Of a stretch of 64,000 nucleotides of DNA, positions 1 through 10,146 are shown one piece after another. A model generated the notes under the pieces. That model was not told the DNA's origin and did not search any database. It saw only the letters and a list, made by a program, of their open reading frames with translations. Position 1 is the stretch's first letter. Each line of letters opens with the position of its first letter. The stretch comes from Nannochloris sp. 'desiccata' (taxonomy: Eukaryota > Chlorophyta > Trebouxiophyceae > Chlorellales > Chlorellaceae), in the NCBI GenBank assembly GCA_019044685.2, contig JAGTXX020000002.1, positions 310,001 to 374,000 of the forward strand, in the 5' to 3' direction. A program made the translations under genes and the position numbers.

Positions 1-2214
1 CCTGAGGCGCAAATTTCAAAACAACTTCGCGTTTTATTGGGTCTACTCAGCGATGAAGATACTCAAGTCTCTAGATTAGCTATGTTGACTTTATTAGCTG
101 TATTGAAAGATTTGATACCAGGGTATAGAATTCGTTCTGCTGCTGAGCGAAAACAAGAAGGGGTTGAAATTTCTAAAGAAGTGAAAAAACTATGGGATTA
201 TGAAACTGCTCTACTGAAAGGCTATCAACAGTATTTAAGATCTTTACTCGCGGTATTAAATGCAGCGAGAGGTGGACACGCGACTGCTGCGCATGGTAGA
301 GTTGCTGCTCGGTGTCTTGCCGGGTTGCTCGTAGCAGCTCCGCATTTCAATTATTCTTCAGATTTATTGCAAGCTGTGGTGCCTAATATGGTGAATAAAG
401 ATGAACAAATCCGCGAACATTGCTGTGGAGCTGTGGCGTTGTTGTTGCGTTCTGCCTTGAGCAGCGCTGAAGCCGGGCAAGCTGCAGTTGAGGCTGTGCA
501 ACTTGTCGCAGATTTGATTAAAAGACGCAAGTGTATAGCTCCTCGTGAAGTTGTAGACGCCTTATTGGAGCTTTCTTTCCCAGAAATTTTATCCGGAGAA
601 GATTTTATCGCTGCGAGACTCGCGAGAAAAAAGAAAAAGAAGAAAGATAAGAAAAAAGATGAAGTTGACAAGGGCTTTAAAGAAGCTCAAGCTGTAGTAG
701 ATAGAGATACACGTAGACACCAACAATCTACTGTTTTAGAAGCTTTATTCGAAATCTTTTTTCGCGTTCTGAAAACCGCTACTGCCTCTGGACTCATGAG
801 CAAGCTGCCAGAAGAGGAGGAAGAAGAAGGGATTGATGCAAGCTACACTCCTCCTTTGCCAGCGTCGCGATTTGCCAAACGCTTTCCTCTCCTAGCCCCT
901 ACGATGGAAGGTTTATCTAAATTTTCTCATTTGATTAGTATAGACTACTTTCAGGATCTCATGGCTGCTTTAGAAGAGCTTTTAGGGAGTCCAGCGCTCC
1001 CCCCTGCCCAGCGTCTTCGCTGTTTATTGACCGCCTCTGAAATTTTGCGTGGTCAAGGAGAAGCGCTGACTATTGATCGAAAGACGTTTTATAATCATCT
1101 ATACTCTGCGTTAAATCAAGTAGCTATGACTCCTTTGATTGAAGATGATTTCCTCTTTGAAGCGAGTAATAATAATGGTGCAGGTGGTAACCTCGATGAG
1201 GGTGAGATGCCTCCAACCGCAGCTGAAACTGCCGCTGCGCTTTCTCAACACGCTGCCTTTGTCTCAGATACGTCTCAAGTCCCTACTCTATTGGCTAAAC
1301 TTCTAGAATCCATGCTTCTTGACTCTAAACTCTTAGATGCCACTCGCCAAGCTGCATTCGCCAAACGCGCAGCAGGCACAGCAGGCGCAGCAGGCGATAC
1401 TGGAGTTGCTATGGGATTAGTCTGTATTTTACAACGTATTATGAGAAGACAGCCCAAGTTGCGTAATATGTTGGAAAATGAAGCTGGAGGGCCTTCTGGG
1501 TATAAAGCATACCGACCTCAGCTTCCAGATCCGGCAGAAGCTGGTGCTTTATCTGTTCCTCTCTGGGAGCTTTCCGTCCTCGCTAAACACTACCACCCAC
1601 ATATATCACAAGCTGCGAGGGATATCTCTGTCATGAATGTCGCTGCTGCGCATGCTGCGGCTGGTCGCAGTGCTGGCAGTGGAGGCGGTGGAGGAAATGT
1701 CGGCGGCAGCGCTGTGCTGCCTTTGGGTACCACTGCTGTTGATCTTTCTGCAAAATATAGCACTGCAAAAGGTGGATTCAGACCTCCTCCAAAAGTGCCC
1801 CCAAGCTGGGGTCCACAGCAGGCGCAGCACGCTTCCCAAAGCAAAACAGGCAGAGCCCGGGCGGCGGCTCAGAGAAAAGCAGCTGATGATCCTTTGGCTC
1901 TTGCCTCTCTTTTAGAGAAACTAGAGGAAGCTGGTGGTACTTCTATGGAAGAAATTCTTCCTAAAACGGAAGCTGATGAAGAGGCTGATGCTGCGCATGC
2001 TTTGTCGAGGCATTATTCTCTCAATAGAAGGTTCCAGAAGAATCATGATTTGAGACATGAGCATGCTCTTTTAGCAACAAAGTTGAGAAAATTTCATGAC
2101 CATTTACAGGGGGGTAGAGTAGAGAAAAAGAAGAGGAGGGATAAAGAGGGAAAAGTGAAGGAAAAGAAAGAAAAAAAAAGGGGAAGAAAAAGCAGCACAA
2201 GTAAAAAAAGATAG
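1..2214 (+). CDS. NOC3: Nucleolar complex protein 3 (NOC3), 5' truncated by window
   Basis: NOC3 acts with NOC2 in maturation and nuclear export of pre-60S ribosomal subunits, and in yeast also in replication licensing. The frame is open from base 1, so the gene starts outside the window; the first ATG inside is not the true start. The segment LAMLTLLAVLKDLIPGYRIR followed by EVKKL is the conserved NOC3 N-terminal signature, and the later TASEILRGQGEALTIDR stretch matches the CBF/NOC region. Low-complexity parts are Lys-rich runs, an acidic EEEEEE run, a Gly-rich linker near codon 550 and a strongly basic C-terminal tail, as expected for a nucleolar protein. No intron is needed in the visible part. 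The family assignment is confident; how much of the N-terminus is missing cannot be seen. Confidence 0.9.
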   Translation, partial: PEAQISKQLRVLLGLLSDEDTQVSRLAMLTLLAVLKDLIPGYRIRSAAERKQEGVEISKEVKKLWDYETALLKGYQQYLRSLLAVLNAARGGHATAAHGRVAARCLAGLLVAAPHFNYSSDLLQAVVPNMVNKDEQIREHCCGAVALLLRSALSSAEAGQAAVEAVQLVADLIKRRKCIAPREVVDALLELSFPEILSGEDFIAARLARKKKKKKDKKKDEVDKGFKEAQAVVDRDTRRHQQSTVLEALFEIFFRVLKTATASGLMSKLPEEEEEEGIDASYTPPLPASRFAKRFPLLAPTMEGLSKFSHLISIDYFQDLMAALEELLGSPALPPAQRLRCLLTASEILRGQGEALTIDRKTFYNHLYSALNQVAMTPLIEDDFLFEASNNNGAGGNLDEGEMPPTAAETAAALSQHAAFVSDTSQVPTLLAKLLESMLLDSKLLDATRQAAFAKRAAGTAGAAGDTGVAMGLVCILQRIMRRQPKLRNMLENEAGGPSGYKAYRPQLPDPAEAGALSVPLWELSVLAKHYHPHISQAARDISVMNVAAAHAAAGRSAGSGGGGGNVGGSAVLPLGTTAVDLSAKYSTAKGGFRPPPKVPPSWGPQQAQHASQSKTGRARAAAQRKAADDPLALASLLEKLEEAGGTSMEEILPKTEADEEADAAHALSRHYSLNRRFQKNHDLRHEHALLATKLRKFHDHLQGGRVEKKKRRDKEGKVKEKKEKKRGRKSSTSKKR

Positions 2215-2657
2215 ATGGAGAGAGCGGCCGAGATCTCGGCCTTGAGAGCAACACACGATTCTATTCTTGTTCCAATTATTCAGCTTGTGGAGAAAATTTC
2301 TTGCTTGCTTTAGTTCTAGTATTAATATACTCTCTTCATAATGACAAATACTCAGCTATCAAGTTGAAATAGATTTTTAAATCGAGGGGAATATGCAAAT
2401 TTGAAACTCAACGTGCTCGTGCTGTGGCCATGAAATGAAAGCTGACTCAAACTTCCAGAAAGGTCGAGAAGTCCTCATGCAGAGCTTATTTTCCCCTACT
2501 TATACGCTTTAACCGCATTTTATAAACATTTGTAATCGATATACAAGCTACAAAGACCTTCCAAGGTCCACTAGAAAGCAAGATTAACGTAATTGCTCGG
2601 AGCAATTCGAACTCAAGGACAACAACAAAACCGAGAACCAAAGCGTAGTCCTCCACA
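2215..2657. other. NOC3 3' flank and HSP70 promoter region
   Basis: This spacer holds the 3' end of NOC3 and the upstream region of HSP70. The only regulatory element I can defend is the heat-shock element listed separately. No obvious TATA box is placed with confidence. Confidence 0.6.
2448..2470 (+). promoter_or_regulatory. Heat-shock element upstream of HSP70
   Basis: The bases read as consecutive 5-bp units CAAac-TTCca-GAAag-GTCga-GAA, i.e. alternating nGAAn/nTTCn blocks. Three of five units are perfect and the other two differ at one base. It lies about 190 bp before the HSP70 start codon, the expected place for binding of a trimeric heat-shock factor. The unit pattern is seen; the function is inferred. 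Confidence 0.7.
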
Positions 2658-4750
2658 ATGTCAAACGCGATTGGCATTGATCTTGGTACCACCTACAGTT
2701 GTGTAGGTGTGTGGCAACACGACCGTGTTGAAATTGTCAGCAATGAACAAGTAAGTTTGTCGGGCGCCATTCCAATGTGATGGTGGCAGGAACCCTTAGC
2801 ATTCCTTATATATAAACTTCAGCTCCCCTATAATGAATGTTATGTAGCTAAATACTCATCCTCGTCTTCCCCGTCTCCCGCTTTTTGCAGGGCAACCGCA
2901 CCACCCCTTCCTACGTCGCTTTCACTGAGACCGAACGCATGGTTGGTGATGCTGCAAAGAATCAAGTCGCTATGAACCCCTCAAACACTGTATTCGATGC
3001 AAAACGTCTTATTGGGCGCAAATTTGGCGATCCCGCGGTGCAGCATGACATCTCTCATTGGCCCTTCAAGGTCACGGCTGGACCCGGAGATAAGCCTATG
3101 ATTCAAGTCGAATTTAAGGGCGAAACGAAACAATTCTCTCCTGAAGAAATATCCAGCATGGTGCTTTCCAAAATGCGGGACACTGCAGAGACTTTTCTCG
3201 GGAAAAAAGTTTCAAAAGCTGTCGTTACCGTCCCCGCTTACTTCAACGATTCTCAGCGTCAGGCAACGAAAGATGCTGGCATGATCGCTGGATTGGATGT
3301 TTTACGTATTATTAACGAGCCTACCGCTGCTGCCATTGCCTATGGACTTGACAAAAAGACCAAAGGTGAAGGTCGCCATGAGCGTCAAGTGCTTATTTTC
3401 GATCTTGGCGGTGGTACTTTCGATGTTTCTTTGCTCACTATTGAGGAAGGTATTTTCGAAGTGAAGGCTACTGCTGGTGATACTCATCTTGGTGGCGAGG
3501 ATTTTGATAATCGCTTGGTAAACCACTTTGCTCAAGAATTTAAAAGAAAGTACAAGAAGGACATTGGCGGTAACCCTCGCGCTCTCCGCCGCTTGCGCAC
3601 TGCATGCGAACGCGCCAAACGTACTTTGTCTTCTTCCACCCAATCCTCCATTGAAATCGATTCTCTGTATGAAGGCATTGATTTTTACTCTTCCATCACC
3701 CGCGCCCGTTTTGAAGAACTCAACATGGACTTGTTCCGCAAGTGCATGGAGCCTGTTGAGCGCGTTATCCGTGATGCTAAAATGGACAAGGGTTCCGTCG
3801 ATGACATTGTCCTTGTTGGTGGCTCTACTCGTATCCCAAAAGTACAGCAGCTTCTCCGTGACTTCTTCAATGGAAAAGATTTGAACCAGTCAATCAACCC
3901 TGATGAAGCTGTAGCCTATGGAGCTGCAGTTCAAGCTGCTATTTTGACTGGAGAAACCCATGAAAAAGTCCAAGATTTGCTCTTATTGGACGTCACCCCT
4001 TTATCGTTGGGTCTTGAGACTGCCGGTGGGGTTATGACCACACTTATTCCTCGTAATACCACCATTCCTGCAAAAAAAGAGCAAGTGTTCTCCACCTATT
4101 CTGACAACCAACCTGGTGTTTTAATTCAAGTGTATGAAGGCGAACGTGCTCGGACTACTGAAAATCACCTTCTCGGTAAATTCGAGCTCAGTGGTATCCC
4201 TCCCGCTCCAAGGGGCATTCCTCAAATTACTGTGACGTTTGATATCGATGCCAACGGTATTTTGAATGTCTCTGCTGAAGACCGTACCACCGGAAAATCC
4301 AACAGAATCACGATTACTAATGATAAAGGTCGTCTTTCTAAAGAAGAAATTGAGCGCATGGTCTCGGACGCGGAGAAGTATAAAGAAGAAGATGAAAAAA
4401 CTCGTCGTAAAGTGGAAGCAAAAAATTCTCTCGAGAACTACGTTTTCAGCACCAAACAGACAATTAATGAACCCCACGTTGCCGATAAGATCGATTCTGA
4501 GGATAAATCAAAGCTGGAAAGTATGATTAAAGACACTTTGGAATGGTTGGATCACAACCAGTTGGCTGAAGAAGAAGAATTTGAAGATAAAAGGAAAGAA
4601 TTGGAGGCGGTGGCGTCGCCTATCTTTACTAAATTGTATCAAAGTGGTGGTGGGGGTGGTCCTGGTGGAATGCCTGCTGGAGCAGGTGGCCCAGGTACCC
4701 CTCCTGGTGGAGCTGGCAGTGGTGGGCCTCAAGTGGAAGAAGTCGATTAG
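2658..4750 (+). CDS. HSP70: Cytosolic heat shock protein 70
   Basis: ATP-dependent chaperone of cytosol and nucleus. Exons 2658-2750 and 2891-4750 are joined across a 140-nt GT-AG phase-0 intron, giving about 650 residues, normal for the family. The N-terminus has the [15 protein letters not shown] signature; [14 protein letters not shown] and the [14 protein letters not shown] signature follow. The C-terminus is a Gly/Pro-rich linker ending in EEVD, the TPR cochaperone-binding tail that marks cytosolic members. A heat-shock element precedes the gene. An early intron after the first 31 codons is common in plant and algal HSP70 genes. Codon use is more biased toward C-ending codons than in neighbours, consistent with high expression. 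Confidence 0.97.
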
Positions 4751-5031
4751 AAGACTGACTAGATTAGAAGACTGACTACCTAGCGTCGGATTTTGTTTGG
4801 TTTTGTCGGCAACAAGAGCATTTTCCTTTTAAAATCGTTTAAAAAGGATGTACATCTCTTTCTCTCCCCCTCTTTGTATGTTGAAACAAAACAAAATAAC
4901 CCCAACAGGGTGTCTTACGAGAATTTTACCACTCTTGATAGTTCAACTTTTTCTTACTTTCTTTCCTCGTGTTTTTTAATCTGCATTTTGGCCTGAGTTG
5001 AGCCTTGATTTTCGTATTTTTTTCTTACGTT

Positions 5032-5036
5032 TTACA
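5032..5036 (-). terminator. TGTAA poly(A) signal of CMC4
   Basis: TTACA on the plus strand, about 100 nt past the CMC4 stop, in CMC4-sense orientation. Confidence 0.5.
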
Positions 5037-5060
5037 AAAGTGAATGAGACTATAAACGCA

Positions 5061-5065
5061 TGTAA
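5061..5065 (+). terminator. TGTAA poly(A) signal of HSP70
   Basis: Chlorophyte-type TGTAA about 310 nt past the HSP70 stop. Confidence 0.55.
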
Positions 5066-5137
5066 ATAGAGCTACTAATACAAATCAAATACAAGAAAGA
5101 TTTTAAAACCTGGGAACAAGTAGTGCGAGTCTAGTAG

Positions 5138-5461
5138 TCATCCTGGTGCATCGGCTTTGCTGCCACCTATTCTTTCTTCAGTTTCCTTTCCCTTGCTACT
5201 AGGCTGTGTTACATTCTTTTCTTCTGCAGCAGATTCTTCCTTCTTCTGTGTCGTATTCTCTTCCACAGGTTGTTGTCGATTTAGGTCAGGGAAAGCGCAA
5301 TGGATGCTATGTGCTGCAAACGGCATCTCACAACATCGTTTTAGAGCTTCGATAGCCCATGCACAAGATCTCGAGTCGTAGTTATTCTCACTAAGACACT
5401 GCTGTATTCTGCAAGTGTGTTTGTAGCAGGCTCTGTTGGGAGGACCCATCAGCATTGGCAT
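5138..5461 (-). CDS. CMC4: Cx9C motif-containing protein 4 (mitochondrial intermembrane space)
   Basis: Small twin-CX9C protein imported by the Mia40/Erv1 disulfide relay into the mitochondrial intermembrane space. Cysteines at residues 12 and 22, and 33 and 43, form the two CX9C pairs; extra cysteines at 17 and 44 match the CMC4/MTCP1NB pattern, as does the CLSENNYDSRSC segment. It is a single exon of 107 residues; the human protein has 68, the difference being a hydrophilic, Glu/Lys-rich C-terminal extension without recognisable motifs. The ATG is the first in frame. It converges on HSP70 and the 3' flanks probably overlap. Confidence 0.85.
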   Translation of the reverse strand: MPMLMGPPNRACYKHTCRIQQCLSENNYDSRSCAWAIEALKRCCEMPFAAHSIHCAFPDLNRQQPVEENTTQKKEESAAEEKNVTQPSSKGKETEERIGGSKADAPG

Positions 5462-5942
5462 TTGAATTTCGTGGTGGGGTTATTGAGAAGTAAGGTCAAT
5501 GGGAGCGGTGACGGCAAGATGGTCAATTGGTAGGTAAGTGTTTGTCAAGTCAAGAAAAGTCCAAGGCTCCAAATCGTGACTGTTATACGTTGTTTTTAAT
5601 CATTGTGGTTAGGCTGAGGGGTAGTGGGGTTGCTATTGCTTTGCGAGAGAGATTGATCGCTTTCAATTCAGATCACAATCTTGTTCCAATGAGGATAGTT
5701 TGAAGATGCAGGCAGGGTATCCAAGTATAAAATAACAAATTACACTTGTGAATTATGTATATATTTTGTAATTATCTGTCTTTTTACTCTCCAGCTGCCA
5801 AAACCTGAGGCTGTGCTGTGGGTCTCCCCGCTGGGCATTGCGGCAATCGAGCTGTTCACAAGGGTTGCTTACAAAACAAAGCTTATTAGAAAGAAGATAT
5901 AATAATCCAAAATATGCATACTCAAGGTGTAATTTATTGAAT
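5462..5942. other. Spacer between CMC4 start and PDI 3' end
   Basis: Contains the CMC4 promoter and the PDI 3' flank; TTACA (TGTAA in PDI sense) occurs at 5869-5873 and 5740-5744. Frames antisense to the PDI tail are shadows of its acidic codons. Nothing else is evident. Confidence 0.5.
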
Positions 5943-8484
5943 TCAAAGCTCATCATGTCCTGCATTATCCAAAGAGCTATTTTCTTCTTCATCGTCGGGG
6001 TCCAAATATTCATCATCAGCTTCTTCATGAGCTTCTTCCTCTCCGTCTTCTTCTCCTTCTTCTTCCTCTTCTTCTCCCTCTGCATGGGGTTCCACCTCAC
6101 TAAACTCACTCAAATCTACTTCCATATCCTGGAATGGGGCCAAATCCGGGAGATCAAATGATATTTTGGCATTTTTGTGAATAAACTCGGCAAGTTCCTG
6201 CAAAAAGAACCGGACAAAAAGATCAACTAGGGCGAAAGAGAAACAAATAAAGAATCAAAGCGTCGTACTAGCTAACAAGGAGACTAAAAATCACGCGAAA
6301 CAGTCATATCTCATACCTTGGCATCAGCAATATCGACCCTGATAGGCTCAGCATCCTTTTCAGCAGGGTAAAACAACAACGTAGGGAACTCTTGCACCTC
6401 AAACTCTCTGTGATCATTTTCAGCTCCATCCATTTTAGCCACCACGACAGAGTCCACTCCAGCCATCGCAGCAGCAAGTTTAGCATACTCAGGCGCAAAA
6501 GACCGACACGCACCACACCAAGGGGCATATACTTCCAATAAAACATCTTTATTCGGGTCTTTCACCACATCGCTTAGAGTGGTTCCCACCACAACAGTGA
6601 AATTACCTTGTTTTGGGTTTTCCGGAGCAGGTTGCGAGCTGTAGATACGCGTGCCTCCGCCAGCCAGAACGTCTTCTGCACATTTGACCAGCATAGAAGC
6701 ATCTAAGTTTTCAACACTGGGGGGCAGACCACAAGTGAATCTAGAGCCGCTTGATGAAGATAAAACACCTACGAAAAAGTCTGTGCTTTCATGACTAATC
6801 GCAAAAGTAGAGGCGATAGGGTACATAGTGGGTGTCATGCCAGGTTCTTCTACGGCAGGATCTGCCACGATGATGGTCATTTTACCACGGAGAGAGGCTG
6901 AGATTTCGCGAAGAGTTGCAATTGTGGATTCAGAGTCGAATTTTTCAGGAGGGGCGACAACATACATCTGCAAGTGGGGAGGAAAGTAGGGAGAGTAAGA
7001 GAGATGAGGGAATAATTGAGACACGGAGAATGTTCTCCTTGAAGAAGGGTGCAAAAAGAAAGTCGTGGGCGCATCACGTCTCGAGTGGCAAAAACGGGAG
7101 GGAAAAAAAAAAAAAAAAGGCTCAACGTCACAGCAAAAACTTAATAATAGCAAAATAAACGTCTACCAGTAACGCACATGATAATCGATCGGTATCGACA
7201 TGACCAGATCGCCTCCATCTTCGATTGCATCTTTATACAGCACAAAATCTGCTAATTTTTCAGCATAAAAGAAAGATTTGAATTTTTCAAGCACCAAATC
7301 ATCTTCAGAGACGGTTGCACCTTCTTCAGCAGAGGCAGCAGAACGATCAAGGCTTTCTACTTTATGGGCAGAGTATTGGATTGTAGTTTCTGGGTGGCCA
7401 GGGTAGTTTCTTCTTATAGCAAGACCGAACGAGGCTTTTTCAGTCGGGAAAGTAATGCCGAGCTTTGCTGCGATCTCAGGATCAGAAGTACGGTAGAAAG
7501 AAACATCTTTTCCATTAGATTCTGCCATCGCCACTGCAAATAGTTTAATAAAGAGAAGGATGGGGAGAAAAAAAAAGGAAAATCACAATTAATTGATCGA
7601 AAAAGGCAGCAGAGCGGGTAAAACAAAAGAATTGTAAAAATATATATACTTTTTCTAAGTGATAGACATTATCAAGTGGTAGATATCTATCCTTACGTTT
7701 CTTAAATGCCTTATATTCTTTATCCTTCGTATCTTTAAACCCGTTTTTATAATATCCAATCACTAGTATTGGGACGGCGGCGGCATTGGCATTCTCATTA
7801 GTAAGTAATTCTTCTGCTTGCTTCATCGAGGTGATTTCATCAGACCCTCCCTGATACAGTTTCTTCACCCACTCTACAAGCATTTCTTCGCTTAGTTCAT
7901 CGCTGAACTCAGAAACAGCTTCGCCATCTTCAAACCATTTAAAAGTGGGAAAGCCGTCGATGGAGAAACGCTCACCAATGTCCTTTTCTGTGTCTGCATC
8001 GACTTTGGCAGCAAGAATAGAAGGGTCGAGCGCGGTGATGGTTTTTGCAGCAGCGGCAAAGTCAGCACGGAATGCCTGGAGAGTGGAATAGAGGGATAGA
8101 TGTAATGTGAGGACAACCATTGGTCGGAAGAGGATGACACATGATGAAGAAAAGGAATAAAGCGATTTGATTGGTCTTACCTTGCAATGGCCGCACCATG
8201 GGGCGTAGAATTCAACCTGAAGTTTTAGAAGGGAAAGCAAAAGTGTTTGCTGGTTAAAGAAGCCGAAAACAATTGCAAGATTGATCAACCGACATTAATA
8301 AATTATCGCTTACCAATGCATGCTTAGCAGGTTTTACGACCTCGTCGAAGTTTTTGCTTGTTAGTACTGTGATATGAGAGTCGTCAATCTCCTCATCGCT
8401 TGCTGCGTTCACTGCAAGCCCCAAGTGAATGTTAATCAAAATGCAGACGAATAATGCGCGTTTCAACACACTTCTAACCCCCAT
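5943..8484 (-). CDS. ER protein disulfide isomerase with C-terminal HDEL
   Basis: Forms, breaks and rearranges disulfides in the ER lumen. Six exons: 8314-8484, 8181-8216, 7697-8075, 7178-7533, 6317-6967 and 5943-6197, about 615 residues. A signal peptide covers residues 1-27. Domain a carries WCGHC (Cys 65/68), then b and b', then domain a' with WCGAC (Cys 465/468) in place of CGHC. A long acidic tail ends in HDEL. The exon 3 donor was set at GTAAGG so that FKKLAMAESNGKDVSF reads through in the b-domain frame; a later GTATAT donor breaks the frame. The exon 4 donor (GTGCGT after His) is the least certain junction. Second-site CGAC is unusual for a classical PDI; the His loss should alter redox potential. 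Confidence 0.9.
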
Positions 8485-8926
8485 TGCAACCAACTGGTGG
8501 TCTTGTTCTATTACAAATATTAGTAAGTTTAGGTTTTGGCTGGGAGACGTCTCATTATCACTCTTAAAACCTCCACTAATTAAAGTAAACCTACTCTCGC
8601 CATTGGCGAGTCGCCAATGAAGCCCATCACCGAGTCAGTCCGTGACGAGTCAGTGAGTAACATCTGAATGTTTTTGTTACATGTCCGCCATGCTGGGTGC
8701 CCAGGTCCTTGCATTAAGGGTGTGGTCTTTGGTTGGCAAGGAAGTGGCCAAAGTAGCAACTCGTGCAAGAAAAAATCATCATCAGTGAGATCAGCCCCAG
8801 GAAACACCGACGGTGACAGTCACCTCGCCAGTCTCACGTGGCAGAATACACCCCTCATCTAGAATTGTTTTGAATTACATTTCTTCCAATGACATACATA
8901 AACTTATAAATACATAACGTTCTCAA
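8485..8926. other. PDI promoter and 3' flank of the plastid lumen gene
   Basis: Contains the PDI upstream region and, at 8875-8879, a TTACA that is TGTAA in the sense of the leftward plastid gene. Short open frames here have no coding character. Confidence 0.5.
8875..8879 (-). terminator. TGTAA poly(A) signal of the plastid lumen gene
   Basis: TTACA on the plus strand, 48 nt past the stop codon. Confidence 0.55.
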
Positions 8927-9971
8927 TTAAAATAATTGCCCCAACCGCTTTAATTCGGCCTCATCAACAACGAGAGCACCGCCATCACCATTCCCGTCAC
9001 CGCTCCCTTCACTCTCACTTCCCAAGCTATTCACCATATCGTTGGCTCTATTCAACGCATCTTGGGGCACACTTTCTAAAAGTTTATCCAACGCAGCGAT
9101 CGTAGCATCTAACTTCTGGCGAGCGACCGCTTTATCAGGCTTTGTATCCTCGGTGGCCCTCTCAGCAGAAAGGAGCTCGTAGTCTAATTTTTCCAATGCG
9201 CTAAAAAAAGCGGTGACTACGGCAGTACCAGCTTCTTTACCAGCTCCGCGTTCTGCTTGGTAGTCTCCAATGGCACGAACACTGGCACGAAGGCCAGAAA
9301 ACGAGCCTGAACGGAGGAGCTGACGAGCATCTTTTGGGCTGGCACCTGCATGGCCGCGGGAAAGAAAAATCGTAGGATTAATAATGTTCCATGATTCTTT
9401 AAGAGTTAAGATAGTTCCGGGCATTAAAGCATTTGTTTTATTGGGTAAACAACTACTTATATGTACACTTCCTACGAACTACCAAGCAATACTGATTAAA
9501 TAAACTACGTTAGCGAAGAGAAATGAACAAGAAAGCTTACCCATCACTCGCCCAATTCTGATGAGCTGCTCGCGAGCGGTTAGCAACGGAGCTACATAGC
9601 TGTCAATCCGGTCTAGTTTCTTTCTTTTGACGTATCGTCCCAAACTAGAAGTCACTGCTGCGTTCTCTGCAGCGCATGATTCTCTAGGGAAAGCCAGCGT
9701 AGCTAGAGCAGAGGCTGCAACAGTTAGGAGAAGGTCGCGACGGAAAATGCCCGAGGAGGCCGTGAAAGAGGAGGTACTCTGCAACAAAGAGATAACTGCG
9801 CCATCAACTCATCTGAATTGTAGAAGAAATATGGTTTCCAAATCTACTACGCACCTCTTTATGCTGTGATTGTGGCTGATTGTTTAAAGAGCAAGTTGTG
9901 ATCACACATTTGCGTTTATTTACAACAAAAGGGCGAGATGCACGGGCACATTTCTGAACCAAGGGCACCAT
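8927..9971 (-). CDS. Conserved plastid (probable thylakoid lumen) protein
   Basis: Three exons, 9855-9971, 9541-9778 and 8927-9345, give 257 residues. The first 39 codons are basic and hydroxylated like a chloroplast transit peptide. They are followed by FRRDLLLTVAASALATLAF, a twin-arginine plus hydrophobic core, and a plausible cleavage site after SCA, so Tat-dependent transfer to the thylakoid lumen is inferred. The mature part is alpha-helical and soluble, with RIDSYVAPLLTAREQLIRIG, then LLRSGSFSGLRASVRAIGDY, and a Gly/Asp-rich linker near the C-terminus. The LLRSG..LR..VR segment resembles small lumen proteins tied to photosystem II upkeep, but I cannot name the family. It shares a 175-bp spacer with divergent CSN6. 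Confidence 0.75.
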
Positions 9972-10146
9972 TCTGACATACAATTTAAGCTCCAGAACAA
10001 TTTTGGAATGCTGATCAGTTCATGAGATTTCTAGATTTTGTGGGCTAAACAGTTTTTCAGTGGTCTTTCTTCAGCGGAAAAAGAGGTATCCATTTTTCAG
10101 CTACTTTTCAGCACCTGCCCTCGCATATGCATTATCATAATTCACC

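Larger units (their letters stand above)
4751..5137. other. Overlapping 3' flanks of HSP70 and CMC4
   Basis: The two genes converge here. An HSP70-sense TGTAA sits at 5061 and a CMC4-sense TGTAA (TTACA on the plus strand) at 5032-5036. If both are used, the 3' ends overlap by tens of bases. No open frame here looks real. Confidence 0.6.

Noticed and set aside
7648..7696. Using the GTATAT donor at 7649 for PDI exon 3
   Set aside because: It puts the next exon out of frame; GTAAGG at 7696 joins FKK to LAMAESNGKDVSF correctly.
8927..9971. Naming the plastid lumen gene MPH2 or a PsbQ-like protein
   Set aside because: The mature sequence does not match what I remember of either family; only targeting and general size agree.
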